A stretch of DNA of 64,000 nucleotides, taken from Acarospora socialis (taxonomy: Eukaryota > Ascomycota > Lecanoromycetes > Acarosporales > Acarosporaceae). The stretch is from positions 744,001 to 808,000 of the forward strand of contig JAMYGW020000003.1 in NCBI GenBank assembly GCA_025617375.2. The letters run 5' to 3'. Below are positions 1-12,621 of the stretch, one piece after another. Each line of letters opens with the position of its first letter. Position 1 is the first letter of the stretch. A program made the position numbers and the translations under genes. The notes under the pieces are model-generated. The model was not told where the DNA came from. It made no database searches and worked only from the letters and a program-made list of their open reading frames with translations.

Positions 1-1515
1 GTAAGGTTGTTAGCGTGGCGCCGAGCTGTCCATTAAGGTTGTATTCTGATAGATTTTCTCGCGCCGTAAGTCGAAAATGACGGCACGAATTCCATTCTTT
101 TAGCATTTGGGTGGATCTGCAGACTACCCGACATCTGTGTTTACAGAAGACCACATGGCCAGGGTGCTGTAACTTTAAGCAGAGCGCAGAGTGTTGATCA
201 AAACACGATAACAGGAATCGAAAGACAGTGAAACAATCCTTTACTACGAGTACATACAAATAGAATTCGAGTCAGACAGACTGAGCGCGTGAGATTAGGA
301 TGAAGCTCCTGTGACTAAGGTACTCCGTACGATCCTTGCTTCCAAGCCTTAAGCAACGTGCTTGGCACTTTAAGATCTTTCTTCTTCGCTTTCATCCCTG
401 CTTCCTGGCACGCGACTCAATTCCAGCCTAGGCTTGCCCCCGGCCAGCCATTATTGGCCGTCGAAACCTAGTAGGTACCTTATCAGAATTCCATGTTCGG
501 GGTTCGGATATAAGTGCCCTCCGAGATGTAGTATGTGTAAGCCTTTGTAAGGGTAGGTACTCGTACGATTGGATTAATAATAATGAAAGTCCGAGTGCTT
601 CCGAAATTATGCCAAGACCGAAATCACGGCCGCTTGAGATTCCGCTGACATGCATATCCGTGTTGGTCGCATGATTTGTGCAAAGCCATCCATCTGATTA
701 CCTTAGAAGATGCTCATTTTCGTCATGCAGTCTATAGGTACTAAGGTACGGAGTACGGTAGGTAAGGTAGTCCTTTATAGTGGGTTACATGTTTGATTTG
801 ACTTCCGTGAAGTCCGGTTGGTCGTGCCTGCCGGATGCCCTCTGTTGTAGAGTACCTTTAGACTGCATTATATACTAGAAAAAATACTTACCTCCGTACA
901 CATATCGAAGGACGATGAAGTAGCGCAGACGCTAAGGTTGCAACTACCTTAAGGTACTCAAAGTGCCAAGCAAAGCCTTGAAGAAGCGCTTCATTTGGCC
1001 AGGAGCAAGCTGCGGATCGAGAATTCAACTAAATAGAGTCGCTGACGCAAGCTCACCTACATCCTACCTAAGGTAATGCACATCGAAAAGTCATATCTTA
1101 CCTATCGTTACCTCCAGGCTCCTATGTTGTTATTCAAATTCATCCTCATCGCTCAATTTTCCCGTCCTCTTGTGTTCACGAGCGCTCAAAGTACGAGTAA
1201 CGCCGATTGGTCCCTGTCAGAAGGTTGCTCCTACTCAGTCCGCTTCGTAATCCCGCCCGGCTGTTGTTGACCCACTTCCTTTCAAACTACGGTGGCCGGC
1301 TCTGCTCCGGTTTGTTATCCGTGACCTCACCGGTCCTCTGTTGCCTGTCGAAACACTTTCTCTGCCATTGCAAATTTTCAAGAGAAAGACTATTACCAGG
1401 TAGCAAGGGCGAGTGCCCACTTCAGATCCCATCAAACCGACTCAGTATATACAGCCCTAGTCTACACTCCGCGAAGGGCGAACCTCGTTCGGCGGGCACT
1501 GCTGGGATTCCAGCA
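1..1515. other. Intergenic, upstream of AUR1
   Basis: I see no supportable gene. Short words recur here: TACTCCGTAC near 321-330, an ACGGAGTAC plus GGTAGGTAAGGTAG run at about 741-770, and CTACCTTAAGGTACT near 943-957. Stretches open to translation upstream of 1516 have no in-frame ATG and no recognisable domain. The last few hundred bases are presumably the AUR1 promoter and leader. Confidence 0.5.
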
Positions 1516-3022
1516 ATGGAGAGGTCCAAGTACTTTCCAGCGCGGAAACACCACCAGAAGACTCACTCGCGATCGAAATTGGCCGTCGCATGGCCATCGC
1601 TGCCAATCTTCATTCCTCATCGCATCCGGCGCAGACTACGCTCTAAGCTGCGCAGTCGACAGTCGCCTTCCTCCTCTGTCGCGTCCCTACAAACGTCCTT
1701 CTCGCCTGCCGGCACACTCTCCTCCCTGCGATCCCACCGTTGGTCATATTATGATGCACAGTACCTGTTGCTGGCCATCCTTGGCATCTTCTCATTATGC
1801 GTCATCGAATCACCGGGGCCGGTGGTAAAAACAGCCGTTGCGACGGCTTTGTTCGCCTCTTTACTCATGCCCATTACTAGGCAGTTCTTCCTGCCTTTCC
1901 TTCCGATCGCGACTTGGCTCGTTTTCTTTTATGCCTGCCGGTAAGAGAACGGTCCTCTAGCGCTGTGATATAGTCCTTTCGGCTCTCCGCCCTTATTGTG
2001 ATTGAATCACCCGCGAGCTTTTGCTTTCCCCAGCGGAACGCGCTTAGCCCTACACGTGCTGACGCTGTCTCACGACAGGTTCATACCAGGTGATTCTCGC
2101 CCGACAGTTTGGGTACGGGTTCTTCCTGCACTCGAGAACATATTCTATGGCGCCAACGTCAGCAACATACTCTCGGCACACAAAAACGTCTTTCTCGATA
2201 TCTTGGCGTGGCTACCGTACGGCATAATACACTTCGGCGCACCGTTTGTGTGCTCTGCGATCATGTTTGTGTTTGGGCCGCCTTCGACTGTGTCAGTTTT
2301 TGCACGCAGTTTTGGCTACATGAACCTAGCAGGGGTCACTATTCAGCTGCTATTCCCGTGCTCACCACCTTGGTACGAGAATTTATACGGACTGGCCCCC
2401 GCAAACTTCTCTATGCAAGGGTCGCCTGCCGGGCTTGCTCGCATAGACCAGTTGTTCGGCATTGACCTCTATACATCGACCTTCACCGCATCACCTATGC
2501 CTTTTGGAGCCTTCCCGTCGTTGCATGCCGGTTGTGCTACCATTGAAGCACTCTTCATGAGCCATGTGTTCCCGGCGCTCACGCCATTCTTTGTCGGTTA
2601 TACCTTGTGGCTGTGGTGGGCAACCATGTACCTTTCGCACCACTACGCCGTCGATCTCATCGGAGGTAGTTTGTGTACGTTGCAACATCCTGAATATTGC
2701 TAGGGTCCTTCCAGCTAATACTTTTGTGTCTCTAGTGGCAGGCGTAGTCTTCTACGTGGCGAAAGCGAAGTTCCTCCCGCGACTGCAAGCCGACAAGATG
2801 TTCCGCTGGGACTATGACTACATTGAAGTGGGCGACGTACCGTTGGCGGATAGCTACGCTCTAACCGAGCTCGACGCCAACTGCCATCCCGATAGCGATG
2901 AGTGGACTGTTGGTTCCTCATCATCCGTTTCTTCGGGCTCGGTCAGTCCTGTGGATGAGAGCCAGTCCCTCTGGGAAGGCGAGACCTTGGCATCCCACTC
3001 TGACAGCGAAGCGCAACACTGA
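1516..3022 (+). CDS. AUR1: Inositol phosphorylceramide synthase catalytic subunit (Aur1)
   Basis: Transfers phosphoinositol from phosphatidylinositol to ceramide, the first committed step of fungal complex sphingolipid synthesis, in Golgi membranes. Exons 1516-1940, 2079-2674 and 2736-3022 join to 435 residues, close to the usual length. The first in-frame ATG of the open stretch is 1516. The conserved core WVRVLPALENIFYGANVSNI follows intron 1. The PAP2-like active site is visible as FGAFPSLHAGC and, about 45 residues on, SHHYAVD, which supply the catalytic His/His/Asp set known in the family. Several hydrophobic segments fit a polytopic membrane protein. Intron 2 (61 bp) has a CTAATA branch site. 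The C-terminal tail is Ser- and acid-rich. The basic, Ser-rich N-terminal segment (about 85 residues) is less conserved. Identification is secure. This enzyme is the known target of aureobasidin A. Confidence 0.96.
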
Positions 3023-4049
3023 GTTAGTTCGGGTTGCGGGCATTGAGGGGGCGTTACCTCATATGACCACCCGCTAGTGCATCTTTTCTCTCCCCAAACG
3101 ACATGGCACCCACTGTGGCTTTAATCGAGTGAGTTTTACGATTAACGGCGGCACGGAACGGAGTTCTCAACAGATTACGGCCTCTGCGGTTATACGATAA
3201 TACTCTAATCCAGCCCTGCACGTTGTACAGAAGTGCGGGCATAATCACCAGGACTGTACATAATGAACGGCTACATTCTCTTTATCAGCCGACTCTAATA
3301 GGTCCTTTCGATACTCGGGTGGCGGTGTGTATGATACCTCGCGGCGACTTGGAGCGGGAGTCCGGATGTACCAATGGTTCGAATACCAGGCGTGATTTCC
3401 TTCTTACTCACTACCTTCGTTTTGGAGATCACCATGGTCGGAGCTCTGCTTGATTGTTTTCAAAGTTGCATATGATTGGTGCTTGGTTGAGGCGACCACA
3501 GACTTGGCACCGGCGTTTGACTGTGCCTTGCCCCCTTTGGACTTGTATTACGGGCTCAGGATTGTGCATAAAAGAGAAAAACGGATAGACCAGGCGATGG
3601 TATGCGGATAGACTCTGGAGTTGCTACTACCATGTACATAGGCCGGCTCTAGAGGTCTCTATTGGTGGCTTGTCTTTACAGCACCGTGAATGGTGCAAAT
3701 ATGGGACTACGGTCATAGACAATGGCATGAAGAGCACCCTACGCAATGACACTTTCCACTTTGAACTGTGACTGGTAAGATTACCAACCAACTCTTCCCC
3801 TAATAACAAAACCTGATATGAAGTGCTATACACTGTAGTATAGCACAGTGTACGTAGGTATGAGTAAATGAGGGAGCACACCAGCATTCAATGGCACCTG
3901 CAGCTCTGAGGACTGGGATTGTCTCAATTCGCGCTAGTCGGATTCCTGCAGTCAATTTACGCGTGTTCTCGCGTTCCCAGAAGAATCAACCGTAGTCCGT
4001 GTACACAACAACACTGTACTTGGAAATTTGACCAGGTGCACTGATCAAT
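3023..4049. other. Intergenic, AUR1 to MSH2
   Basis: No gene is supportable. A perfect 9-bp stem (GTGCTATAC / GTATAGCAC) with a 6-base loop lies at 3823-3846, about 200 bp upstream of the MSH2 start. Otherwise it holds the AUR1 3' UTR and the MSH2 promoter. Confidence 0.4.
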
Positions 4050-6964
4050 ATGTCCTCGAGACCCGAGCTGAAGGTGATGCTTTCGGCAATCCTTGGCGTA
4101 GCATACAGGCTGATATACTCGACAGGTTGACGACGAAGTCGGCTTTATTCGATTCTTCCGGGGCCTACCCGTTACCGACGAGGATACGATCCGGATCTTT
4201 GATCGAGGAGACTGGTACACTGCTCACGGCGACGATGCTGCTTTCATTGCTCGAACGGTACGCTCAGACTCTAAGAGTGATCAGGGCATCAGTGCTCACA
4301 GACGGGATGCTCTCTAGGTCTACAAGACTACCTCGGTCCTACGTCAGTTGGGAAAGGGTGACAATGGCCTCCCATCGGTGACGATGACCATCACGGTGTT
4401 CCGCAACTTCCTCCGCGAGGCACTCTTCCGACTCGGCAAGCGGGTCGAGATTTGGGAGGCCGCCGGCCGGATGCAATGGAAGGTTACGAAACAGGCCTCA
4501 CCGGGAAACCTACAGGACATTGAGGACGAGTTGGGCGGACATATCGAATCCGCTCCCATCATCTTGGCCGTCAAAGTTTCCGCGAAGGCGTCCGAGGCTC
4601 GGAACGTGGGTGTGTGCTTTGCCGATGCAAGTGTGCGGGAACTGGGAGTCAGCGAGTTCTTGGACAATGATCTTTATTCGAATCTCGAGTCGCTTCTCAT
4701 TCAGCTCGGGGTCAAGGAGTGTCTGATTCAGGCGGACGGGACGAAGAAAGATGTCGAGCTGGGGAAAATGAGAGCTATTGCCGATAGTTGCGGCATTGCC
4801 GTAGCGGAGCGAGCAGTTGCAGACTTTGGGACCAAGGATATCGAGCAGGATCTCACGCGACTTCTACGAGATGATCGTGCCGTTGGAACACTACCGCAGA
4901 CCGATCTCAAGTTGGCTATGGGATCCGCCGCCGCTCTGATCAAATACCTGGGTGTCCTTTCGGACCCCTCCAATTTCGGACAATACCAGCTCTTTCAGCA
5001 TGACCTTTCGCAGTATATGAAACTCGATGCGGCGGCGTTGAAGGCATTGAACCTGATGCCTGGACCACGAGATGGGTCGAAGAACATGAGTTTGTATGGG
5101 CTGCTGAATCACTGCAAGACGCCAGTTGGCAGTAGATTGCTGGCCCAATGGTTGAAACAGCCATTGATGAGTTTGGGAGAGATAGAAAGAAGACAACAGC
5201 TTGTCGAAGCATTCGTCACGGATACCGAGCTGCGACAGACCCTGCAAGAAGAGCATCTGAGGTCAATCCCTGACCTTTACAGACTGGCGAAAAGATTTCA
5301 GAGGAAGTTGGCGAACCTTGAGGATGTGGTTAGGGCTTATCAAGTCGTGATTAGAATACCGGGTTTCATCAGCACACTGGAGAACGTGATGGATGAGCAG
5401 TATCAAGCGCCACTGGATGCTGAGTATACGTCGAAGCTGCGAAAATACTCGGATAGTTTGGCGAAGCTGCAAGAAATGGTAGAAACGACGGTGGATTTGG
5501 AAGCACTCGACCACCACGAATTCATTATCAAGCCCGAGTTCGACGATAGTCTACGACTAATCCGGAAAAGATTGGATGAGTTGAAGTACAATATGGAGGT
5601 TGAACACCGAAAAGTGGGCAAGGATCTCGATCAAGACACTGAGAAGAAACTGTTTCTGGAGAATCATAGGGTTCATGGCTGGTGTTTCCGACTTACTCGC
5701 AATGTGAGTGTTCTGCTACACTGCCTTCCTCTCAAATGCGCTGACACGGCTTCAGGAAGCAGGCTGCATACGAAACAAGAAACAATACCAAGAGTGCTCG
5801 ACACAGAAGAACGGTGTCTACTTCACCACCACAACAATGCAGAACATGCGCCGGGAGTTCGACCAGCTCTCGGAAAACTACAACCGTACCCAAAGCGGTC
5901 TCGTCAGCGAAGTTGTCAATGTTGCAGCGTCGTATTGTCCCGTAATCGAGCAATTAGCTGGAGTGCTAGCCCATCTAGATGTAATCGTCAGCTTTGCTCA
6001 CGTTTCGGTACACGCTCCAACGTCTTATGTCCGACCGAAAATGCATCCCAGGGGAGAAGGCAACACAGTTCTGAAGGAAGCCCGCCACCCCTGCATGGAG
6101 ATGCAAGATGACATTCAATTCATCACGAACGATGTCTCGTTGATTCGAGGAAGCTCAGAGTTCCTAATCATAACAGGACCGAACATGGGTGGTAAATCGA
6201 CTTACATTCGACAGATTGGCGTCATTGCTCTCATGGCCCAAGTGGGCTGCTTCGTACCTTGTTCGGAGGCAGAACTCACGCTCTTCGATTGCATACTCGC
6301 TCGGGTCGGTGCCAGCGATTCGCAACTCAAAGGAGTATCAACCTTCATGGCCGAGATGCTGGAGACGGCCAACATCCTCAAGTCCGCCACGTCGGATTCC
6401 CTGATCATCATCGATGAACTCGGTCGGGGTACAAGTACGTACGACGGCTTCGGGCTCGCCTGGGCCATCTCGGAACACATCGTCAAGGAGATCCGATGCT
6501 TTGCGATGTTCGCGACCCATTTCCACGAGCTTACCGCATTAGTCGACCAATATCCGTCCGTGCAAAACCTTCATGTGGTCGCCCATATCGGGGACACCAA
6601 CGACAAAGATCGACGTGAAGTCACCCTCTTGTATAAAGTGGAAGAGGGGGTTTGCGATCAGAGCTTCGGTATCCACGTCGCCGAGCTCGTCCGGTTCCCA
6701 ACGAAAGTGGTCAACATGGCAAAGCGGAAAGCGGACGAGCTGGAAGACTTTACTGGTAAGCACGACGAGAAGGCGCTTGAGCACTCGAAGCAGGATGTCG
6801 AGGAAGGGAGCGCGATGTTGAAGGAGGTGCTGGTCCAGTGGAAGAAGGAGTGTGAAGGGAAGGATATGAGCAAGGAGGACATGGTGGGGAAGATGAAGGA
6901 ATTGGTGATGGGAAATCCGAGATTGCTGGAGAACCCGTTCTTTCAATCCGTCAAAGCGCTCTGA
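4050..6964 (+). CDS. MSH2: DNA mismatch repair protein Msh2
   Basis: MutS homologue that pairs with Msh6 or Msh3 to recognise mismatches and small loops in the nucleus. Four exons (4050-4073, 4126-4257, 4318-5703, 5756-6964) join in frame to 916 residues, near the family length. Exon 1 encodes only MSSRPELK. The second exon gives [15 protein letters not shown] and [14 protein letters not shown], typical of the MutS N-terminal mismatch-binding domain. The middle holds the connector and lever domains. The C-terminal ABC ATPase has Walker [11 protein letters not shown] (about residue 654) and the Walker B/signature stretch [17 protein letters not shown] (about 730). The helix-turn-helix dimerisation tail follows. 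Introns are 52, 60 and 52 bp. No anomaly was seen. Confidence 0.97.
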
Positions 6965-7751
6965 TGATATGTTCGGATGGGTAAGTGCTTCTTAGCAAGG
7001 CGTTTGCACCGGGCTGGCTCGGATTGTGAGAATCGCTAGGATCTATCATCCACCATATATTGGCGCAGGCGTGATATCTTTACTATCTTACCTTCGACTT
7101 CATAATTGACTTATATCTGCACAAGTGTAAAATCTATAAAAGCATGACCGACAAGAGCGACAGGGCTGGTACATGGACTTCGTACCCTAAGTTATCACCT
7201 AGATAGGTAGTCTGCTTGATGCGGAACTACTTTTCCCCGTAGCCGACGGTTGCAGCATGATCTCACTTTTCATACCTTACCTACCTTACCTACTTGCGGC
7301 TTAGCGCATTGCATCCAGGTAAGCGAAGTTGTATAAAGCCACGGCCAGTTCCCAAGCACATACGGAGTAACACTTATGGTAAAGTACGGCAACTTGTGTA
7401 TGGCAGTAATTGCCGAGCAACCGTTGAAACACTGCAAACCAAACCAAAGCACAGCCAAACTGTGGAGATGTCGTAACGTTTAAATCGCGACAACAATAAC
7501 ACCCACAAATTATCCTACGATCGCCGCCAAACATCAATTGATCAACGACGTCAACAGTATCGGGAACAGGCGCATTTACTGTTGTCCATTTCCATACCTC
7601 ATGCTAATCAAAAAGCGTTCAACCCACCACTCACGACCTACAATACATTGTCTCCAAGCACATGACACCGCCTTAACCATCAACTTCAACAACACAAAGT
7701 CGAAGCCACCACACTCCTTCGGTCAGGTTCGAAGGGGACAAGAAGCGTCCA
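6965..7751. other. Intergenic, MSH2 to FCP1
   Basis: MSH2 3' region and FCP1 promoter/leader. It contains a CCTTACCTACCTTACCTAC microsatellite-like run (about 7274-7293), one of the dispersed AGGTA-type words in this window. No gene seen. Confidence 0.4.
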
Positions 7752-10686
7752 ATGCTGCTGCGTTTGCCGCATAGCCTTCACTATCCCATTACCGTGACCG
7801 AGCTGCTGAAGCAACCCAACGACAATGTCGAGAGGTTCGCTCCGCTGTTCTCGTACTTTTACAAGACCACGGTGACAGAGGGTGACGAGCTTGGTAACGA
7901 GTATCAGGTCGAGAAGACGTTCCCGACCAGGTTCGAGTCGAATGTGGAGGGTATCTTGAAGGAATGGAAGATTGGCCAGGGGACGGTGATAACGAAAGCG
8001 AAGTATGTGCACACCTGAGAGAAGGGAGGGATCTGAAAAATGTGGATCGATGCTGACGACGTTGCAGTCGAGATGTCGCGGAAATTGAGGAGCCATGTGG
8101 TCACGAAGTACAGTTCGGCGGGATGTGTGCAACTTGTGGGAAGGACATGACCGAGTATGCTCAGACGGCTTATCTCTACTATCCCAACTAGCCCTGCTAA
8201 TATTGCTATTCAGATTCTCCTACAATACAGATACTCTCGATGCAACGCGCGCTACTATCAACATGGTTCATGACAATGTCTCCCTCACCGTTAGCCAGAA
8301 CGAAGCCACGAGAGTCGAAGAAGAAGCCAAGAGGCGATTACTAGCATCCAAGAAGCTCTCTCTTGTCGTCGATCTGGACCAAACGATCATACACGCAACG
8401 GTCGATCCGACGGTGGAGGAATGGCAGAATGACGAGGACAATCCAAACCACGAGGCGGTCAAGGATGTGAGAAAGTTCAAGCTTGTAGATGATGGGCCTG
8501 GCGCCCGTGGATGCTGGTATTACATCAAGCTTCGACCGGGCTTGAAGCAGTTCTTGGAGAACGTCTCGAAGTTGTACGAGTTGCACATATACACTATGGG
8601 CACTAGGTTATATGCGCAAAACATCGCAAACATCGTTGATCCGGAGCGGAAGATTTTCGGCGACAGAATACTGAGTCGAGATGAGAGCGGAAGCTTAACA
8701 GCGAAGAATCTGCAACGGCTGTTTCCGGTGGACACGACGATGGTTGTCATCATCGATGACAGAGGGGACGTCTGGAAGTGGAGCGAGAATCTCATCAAAG
8801 TAACACCATACGATTTCTTCGTCGGAATTGGTGACATCAATTCGAGCTTTTTGCCGAAGAAGCCGGAGCTTCGAACAAGTGCTAAGGCTGTGGCTGTAGC
8901 GATACCAGACCCAAACAAGGACTTGGCGGAAGGTGCGACAATCCAAGAGCCGGCGCCGAGAATCAACGGTGATGGACCGGAATCGTCCACGCACAACGCT
9001 GAAAGCGCACCGAGCAATGTTTCGGCACTGGAACAACTGGTGTCAATGGGTGGAGGTGATGATCCTGCCACACTCCAAGCACAGGCCAGTCAGCAGGACG
9101 AGACGCTTGTAGCACAGCTTGAGGATCGGCCTCTTCTTCAGAAGCAGAAGCAGTTAGAAGCAGATGACGAAGCGGCGGCGGCAGCGGCAGCAGCAGCATC
9201 ATCGCCAGATGGCGACCATCCGAATGAAAACACAAAGGGCGATGAAACACCAAGTGACTCTGGCAAGCATCGACATAACCTCCTCCAAGACCACGACACC
9301 GAGTTACGATACCTTGAACGGAGCTTACAGAAAGTTCACTCGGAGTTTTTTGAGATGTACAATCAGAAGCTCGCTGGCATTCAGGGCGGTCGAATAGCGC
9401 AACTGAGAGGGGACAAGCACGCGAAGAAAGTGTCGGTCAACGACAAGGGCGCAGATCTCAAGCTTGTCCCGGACATCAAAACAATCATGCCGCAGATGAA
9501 GTTACGGGTCCTGGAAGGGGTAAGCTTGGTATTTTCTGGAGTGGTACCGCTCGGTACAGACATCCAGAGCTCCGATATTGCCCTGTGGGCCAAAAGCTTC
9601 GGCGCGCAGATCTCTGAAAACATCAGCAAACGCACCACGCACGTTATCGCCGCGAGGAACCGCACAGCTAAGGTCCGACAAGCCGCGCGGAGGAGGAAGA
9701 TCAAGATCGTTACCACGCAATGGCTTTTCGACTCCATCTCGCAATGGCAGCGGGTCGATGAAGAACCTTACCTGATCCCCGTCCACCCGGAAGATCGAGG
9801 GGAACCGACCTCGTCGCTTCCCGGTTCGTCTCCTTCGAAAGGAGGCGTCTACTACGACGCCAAAGTAGACGACAACACCATCCTTTCGTCCTCGGAAGAA
9901 GACGGTAACGTCCCAACGGAAGACGAAGCCGATATTGCTGCCCCTCTCCCAGATCACATTCCTCCTCCTCTCCACATCCGTACCGACGACGTGGTGGACG
10001 ACCCGGAAGGCGTAATACCTTATGATTTCGAAGACGACCAATCACCCGTCGGCGGCACCAACGAGGACTGGAACCAAATGAAGGACGAACTGGCCGATTT
10101 TCTCGGCAGCGACGCCGAGGACAGCGACGGGGACAGTGTCGCTAGCGAATCGAGTGTTCGCAATTCGAGTAGCAGAAAGAAAGTGAGTCCCGGCACGAAG
10201 CGGAAGTTTGACGAAGTCGAGGCCAGCGATACCGAGCGTGCCGTGGAAGTCAACGGCGAAGCGAGTGCGGCTTCTGGTCCTGACCGATCGAAACAGTCGT
10301 CGTTGGAAAAGCGAGTCAAGAAAGCGTACCAGCGATCCACAAGTCTAACGAAAGTCGATACCGTCGCATCAGCTACGGATCAAAATCATCTCTCGAGTCT
10401 ACCGTCAACACAGGAAACCGCAGGTGAAGACGACGGGCGCGAGCCTGACTTTGGGAGCGATAGGCGAGCGGACGATGCTGTCGGTGGCGCGAGCGAAAAT
10501 GAAGACGAGGACGCGGTGGTGGAGGAGGAGGGAGAGGAGGAGAAGGAGGATGATGACTGGGGCGATCTCGAAGCTGATCTTGAAGCCGAACTCCAGCGCG
10601 TCGAGAGCGAGGACAATGGCGACGTCGACGTCGATGTCGATGATGAGGGCGATGGTGATAATCGTGATCTCGATGGCAGAGGCTAA
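7752..10686 (+). CDS. FCP1: RNA polymerase II CTD phosphatase Fcp1
   Basis: Removes phosphate from the RNA polymerase II C-terminal domain, mainly Ser2-P, to recycle the polymerase. Exons 7752-8002, 8068-8154 and 8214-10686 join to 936 residues. The N-terminus LHYPITVTELLKQPNDNVE and a small CGHEVQFGGMCATCGKDMTE Cys cluster match fungal Fcp1. The FCPH catalytic domain starts at VVDLDQTIIHATVD, with the DxDxT nucleophile near residue 166; ITINDDRGDVW-like Asp motifs (here VIIDDRGDVWKW) complete it. A BRCT domain lies at about 540-635. The C-terminal 300 residues are strongly acidic (Asp/Glu runs), as in the family, where this tail contacts TFIIF. An Ala run sits near residues 440-450. Both introns (65 and 59 bp) are ordinary; the second has a GCTAAT branch site. 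Confidence 0.96.
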
Positions 10687-11296
10687 CTAGGCGACTTTGT
10701 GCCTGCACTGTCAACTCCGTTCTTGGCCCCGGTTCTGTCCAGTCTTATCTTGTCTTATCCTGTACCTTTAGCGACTGTTCGGCTTCCGGAGCCAGGATTG
10801 GAGCGGGAATCGGTTCGCGGTATCGGAGTCGGGTTGGGAATTTCGGCGGCTTCATCTTTCTTACTGCCTCCACTGCATTCTCACCTTCTTCCTCTGGACG
10901 TGGGCGTGAGCGAGCTGAGATACCAGTTCAGTTGAGCACGGTACAGTGTAGAAGCCTGGCGGGTATGTTCTGAAAGGGCTTCCAAGGCCTTCTGTCTATG
11001 CAGTCTTCGGGCGAGGAGTTCGTTACAGACCAGGACCTCCGTCGGATTATCGGGCTACAGGTCGGGCGGAGTCTGTTTTGCCTGCTTCGGTCATATACCC
11101 TAGGTTCTGCATTCACCGTGCACTTAATTTACACTGTATATCTACATACGGCTACAAGTTGCGGGATTCTGTGGTTGAGATTTATCGGACCCGTATGCGT
11201 ACCTGTAGGGCATGGGGTATATTTCTCAGATATACTACCTTACTGAACATGAAATATCTCTTTTTAAAGTCTTGTTACTCCTCCATTACGATCCAC
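10687..11296. other. Intergenic between convergent FCP1 and prefoldin genes
   Basis: The stop codons of two convergent genes face each other here, so this should be two 3' UTRs. No separate gene or repeat was recognised. Confidence 0.4.
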
Positions 11297-12436
11297 TCAA
11301 CCATTTGGCAATCCCTTCTTTCCCACCACCTCACTCTCCTCCTCATCATCACCACGCCCATTCCCTCCTTCCCCTTTCTCCTTCCGCCGCTGCGTCACGT
11401 CCCAATTATACACCCTCGCCGTCGCGACCTCCAACGTCTACTCCCCCAATCACATTAGCCCTCCTACCGCTTTCTCATCCCCAAAACCCAACCCCCGGCA
11501 AACCCCTCCGCCCTCTAACCCCAAATACCAAATCCCACGCAACAAGCCTTTCACCCCCGCGGCGAAAAGAACAAGAGAGAGAGGTAGAAAATAGGAGGAC
11601 ATACAGTAACCTGCTCCCGCAAAAACTCGACATCCTCCTCGCACCCGCCCAGCGCCGTCCGCGCCGCCTCCAGCTTCTCTCTCAGCAGCGCCTCGGCGTC
11701 GGAGATGGGGTACGACAGCATGATGTTGGCGCCGAGCCAGAGGTAGACTTCTTGCTCTTGCTCTTTCTCTTCCTCCGAACCTTGTCCTTGTCCTTGCGTT
11801 TTGTCCGGTTTTCCTTCTGGTTCTCCGTCGTCGGAGGGTTGCGCCGAGGGCGATGATGGTGTGGGCGAGGAACGTTGGGAAGGAGAGGCAGGGGGAGGGA
11901 TAACGGCGTGGGCGTAGAGGGTCGGCGAGAGGGAGAAGGTGGTGCGGAGAGGCGGCGAGGACGCGGTGCGGGTCTTGAGGAACAGGACGGTGTCGAGGGT
12001 CTTTTGGATGTCGGGAATCTTGTCGCGGAGGGTGCTGATGCGGCGGGTGGTGGAGAGTTGCATGAAGTTGTATTTTCTGTATATTTTTTCGGTCAGGGTG
12101 AGAGTGGTTTTTGAGTCGGTTTGAGGGTGGGAGTTGAGTGGACGGGGAGACGAGGGGGTTGCTGGGGGGAAGGGTTTGTGTAGGGCTGGTGGGATGGGAG
12201 GAAAGGGACGTACGAGATCATTTCCTGAAACGACTTCATCGTCGAGTCGACGTCGGCGCGGGAGGAAACGTAGTCTTCGACTTTGTCGACGAAGGGCGCG
12301 TACGGGATGCCACGCGGGTTGGTGGGCGCATCTTTGCTGTTGTGGGCGTCAGTATCATAGTTCATAAGATAGCTTTTAAATTTGAGGGGATCGGGAGGTC
12401 GTGTTGGAGTGATTACCCCTTCTTAACTTCTGTCAT
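11297..12436 (-). CDS. PAC10: Prefoldin subunit 3 (Pac10/VBP1 type)
   Basis: Alpha-type subunit of the cytosolic prefoldin hexamer, which hands nascent actin and tubulin to the CCT chaperonin. Four exons on the minus strand (12436-12417, 12336-12214, 12076-11605, 11437-11297) join to 251 residues. Family marks are NPRGIPYAPFVDKVEDYV at the N-terminus, the first coiled-coil helix ending KYNFMQL, the hairpin segment VYLWLGANIMLSYPI, and the second helix ending ARVYNWDV. The start is the short first exon MTEVKKG, which supplies the only good in-frame ATG. About 45 residues rich in Ser, Pro, Gln and Glu are inserted at about 111-157 (11749-11889), between two beta-strand segments; human VBP1 has almost nothing there. 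The last 25 residues are polar and acidic. It shares a 185-bp promoter with the LETM1-domain gene. Confidence 0.9.
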
Positions 12437-12621
12437 CGTTGCATGGAAACTCGCATTGGACGGATGGACACCTTCTGGACAAGATGATAGGGCTAGCTTC
12501 ACATGATTGTCAATTGACAAAGTCCAGCTGCGGAAGAAGCCGCACGTCAGCTCTGCATAATGACGCTATGCCCGAAGCTTCCCTCGAAAAAAAGTTCCAG
12601 CTCGCTCTATCTCCATCTTGA
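12437..12621. promoter_or_regulatory. Shared promoter, prefoldin 3 / LETM1-domain gene
   Basis: 185 bp between two divergent start codons must hold both promoters. No TATA box or known motif stands out. Confidence 0.5.

Noticed and set aside
342-980. Inverted AAGTGCCAAGCA match between about 346-371 and 959-972
   Set aside because: Only about 12-13 bases match, with no target-site duplication; could be chance.
7271-7293. CCTTACCTACCTTACCTAC as telomere-like repeat
   Set aside because: Too short and not the TTAGGG unit of these fungi; belongs to the dispersed AGGTA words.
9160-9205. Ala/GCG-GCA repeat in FCP1
   Set aside because: A short coding homopolymer run, ordinary for this disordered part of the protein.
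9502-10041. Antisense frame of about 180 codons opposite FCP1
   Set aside because: Lies over the conserved BRCT region; composition explained by FCP1 codons.
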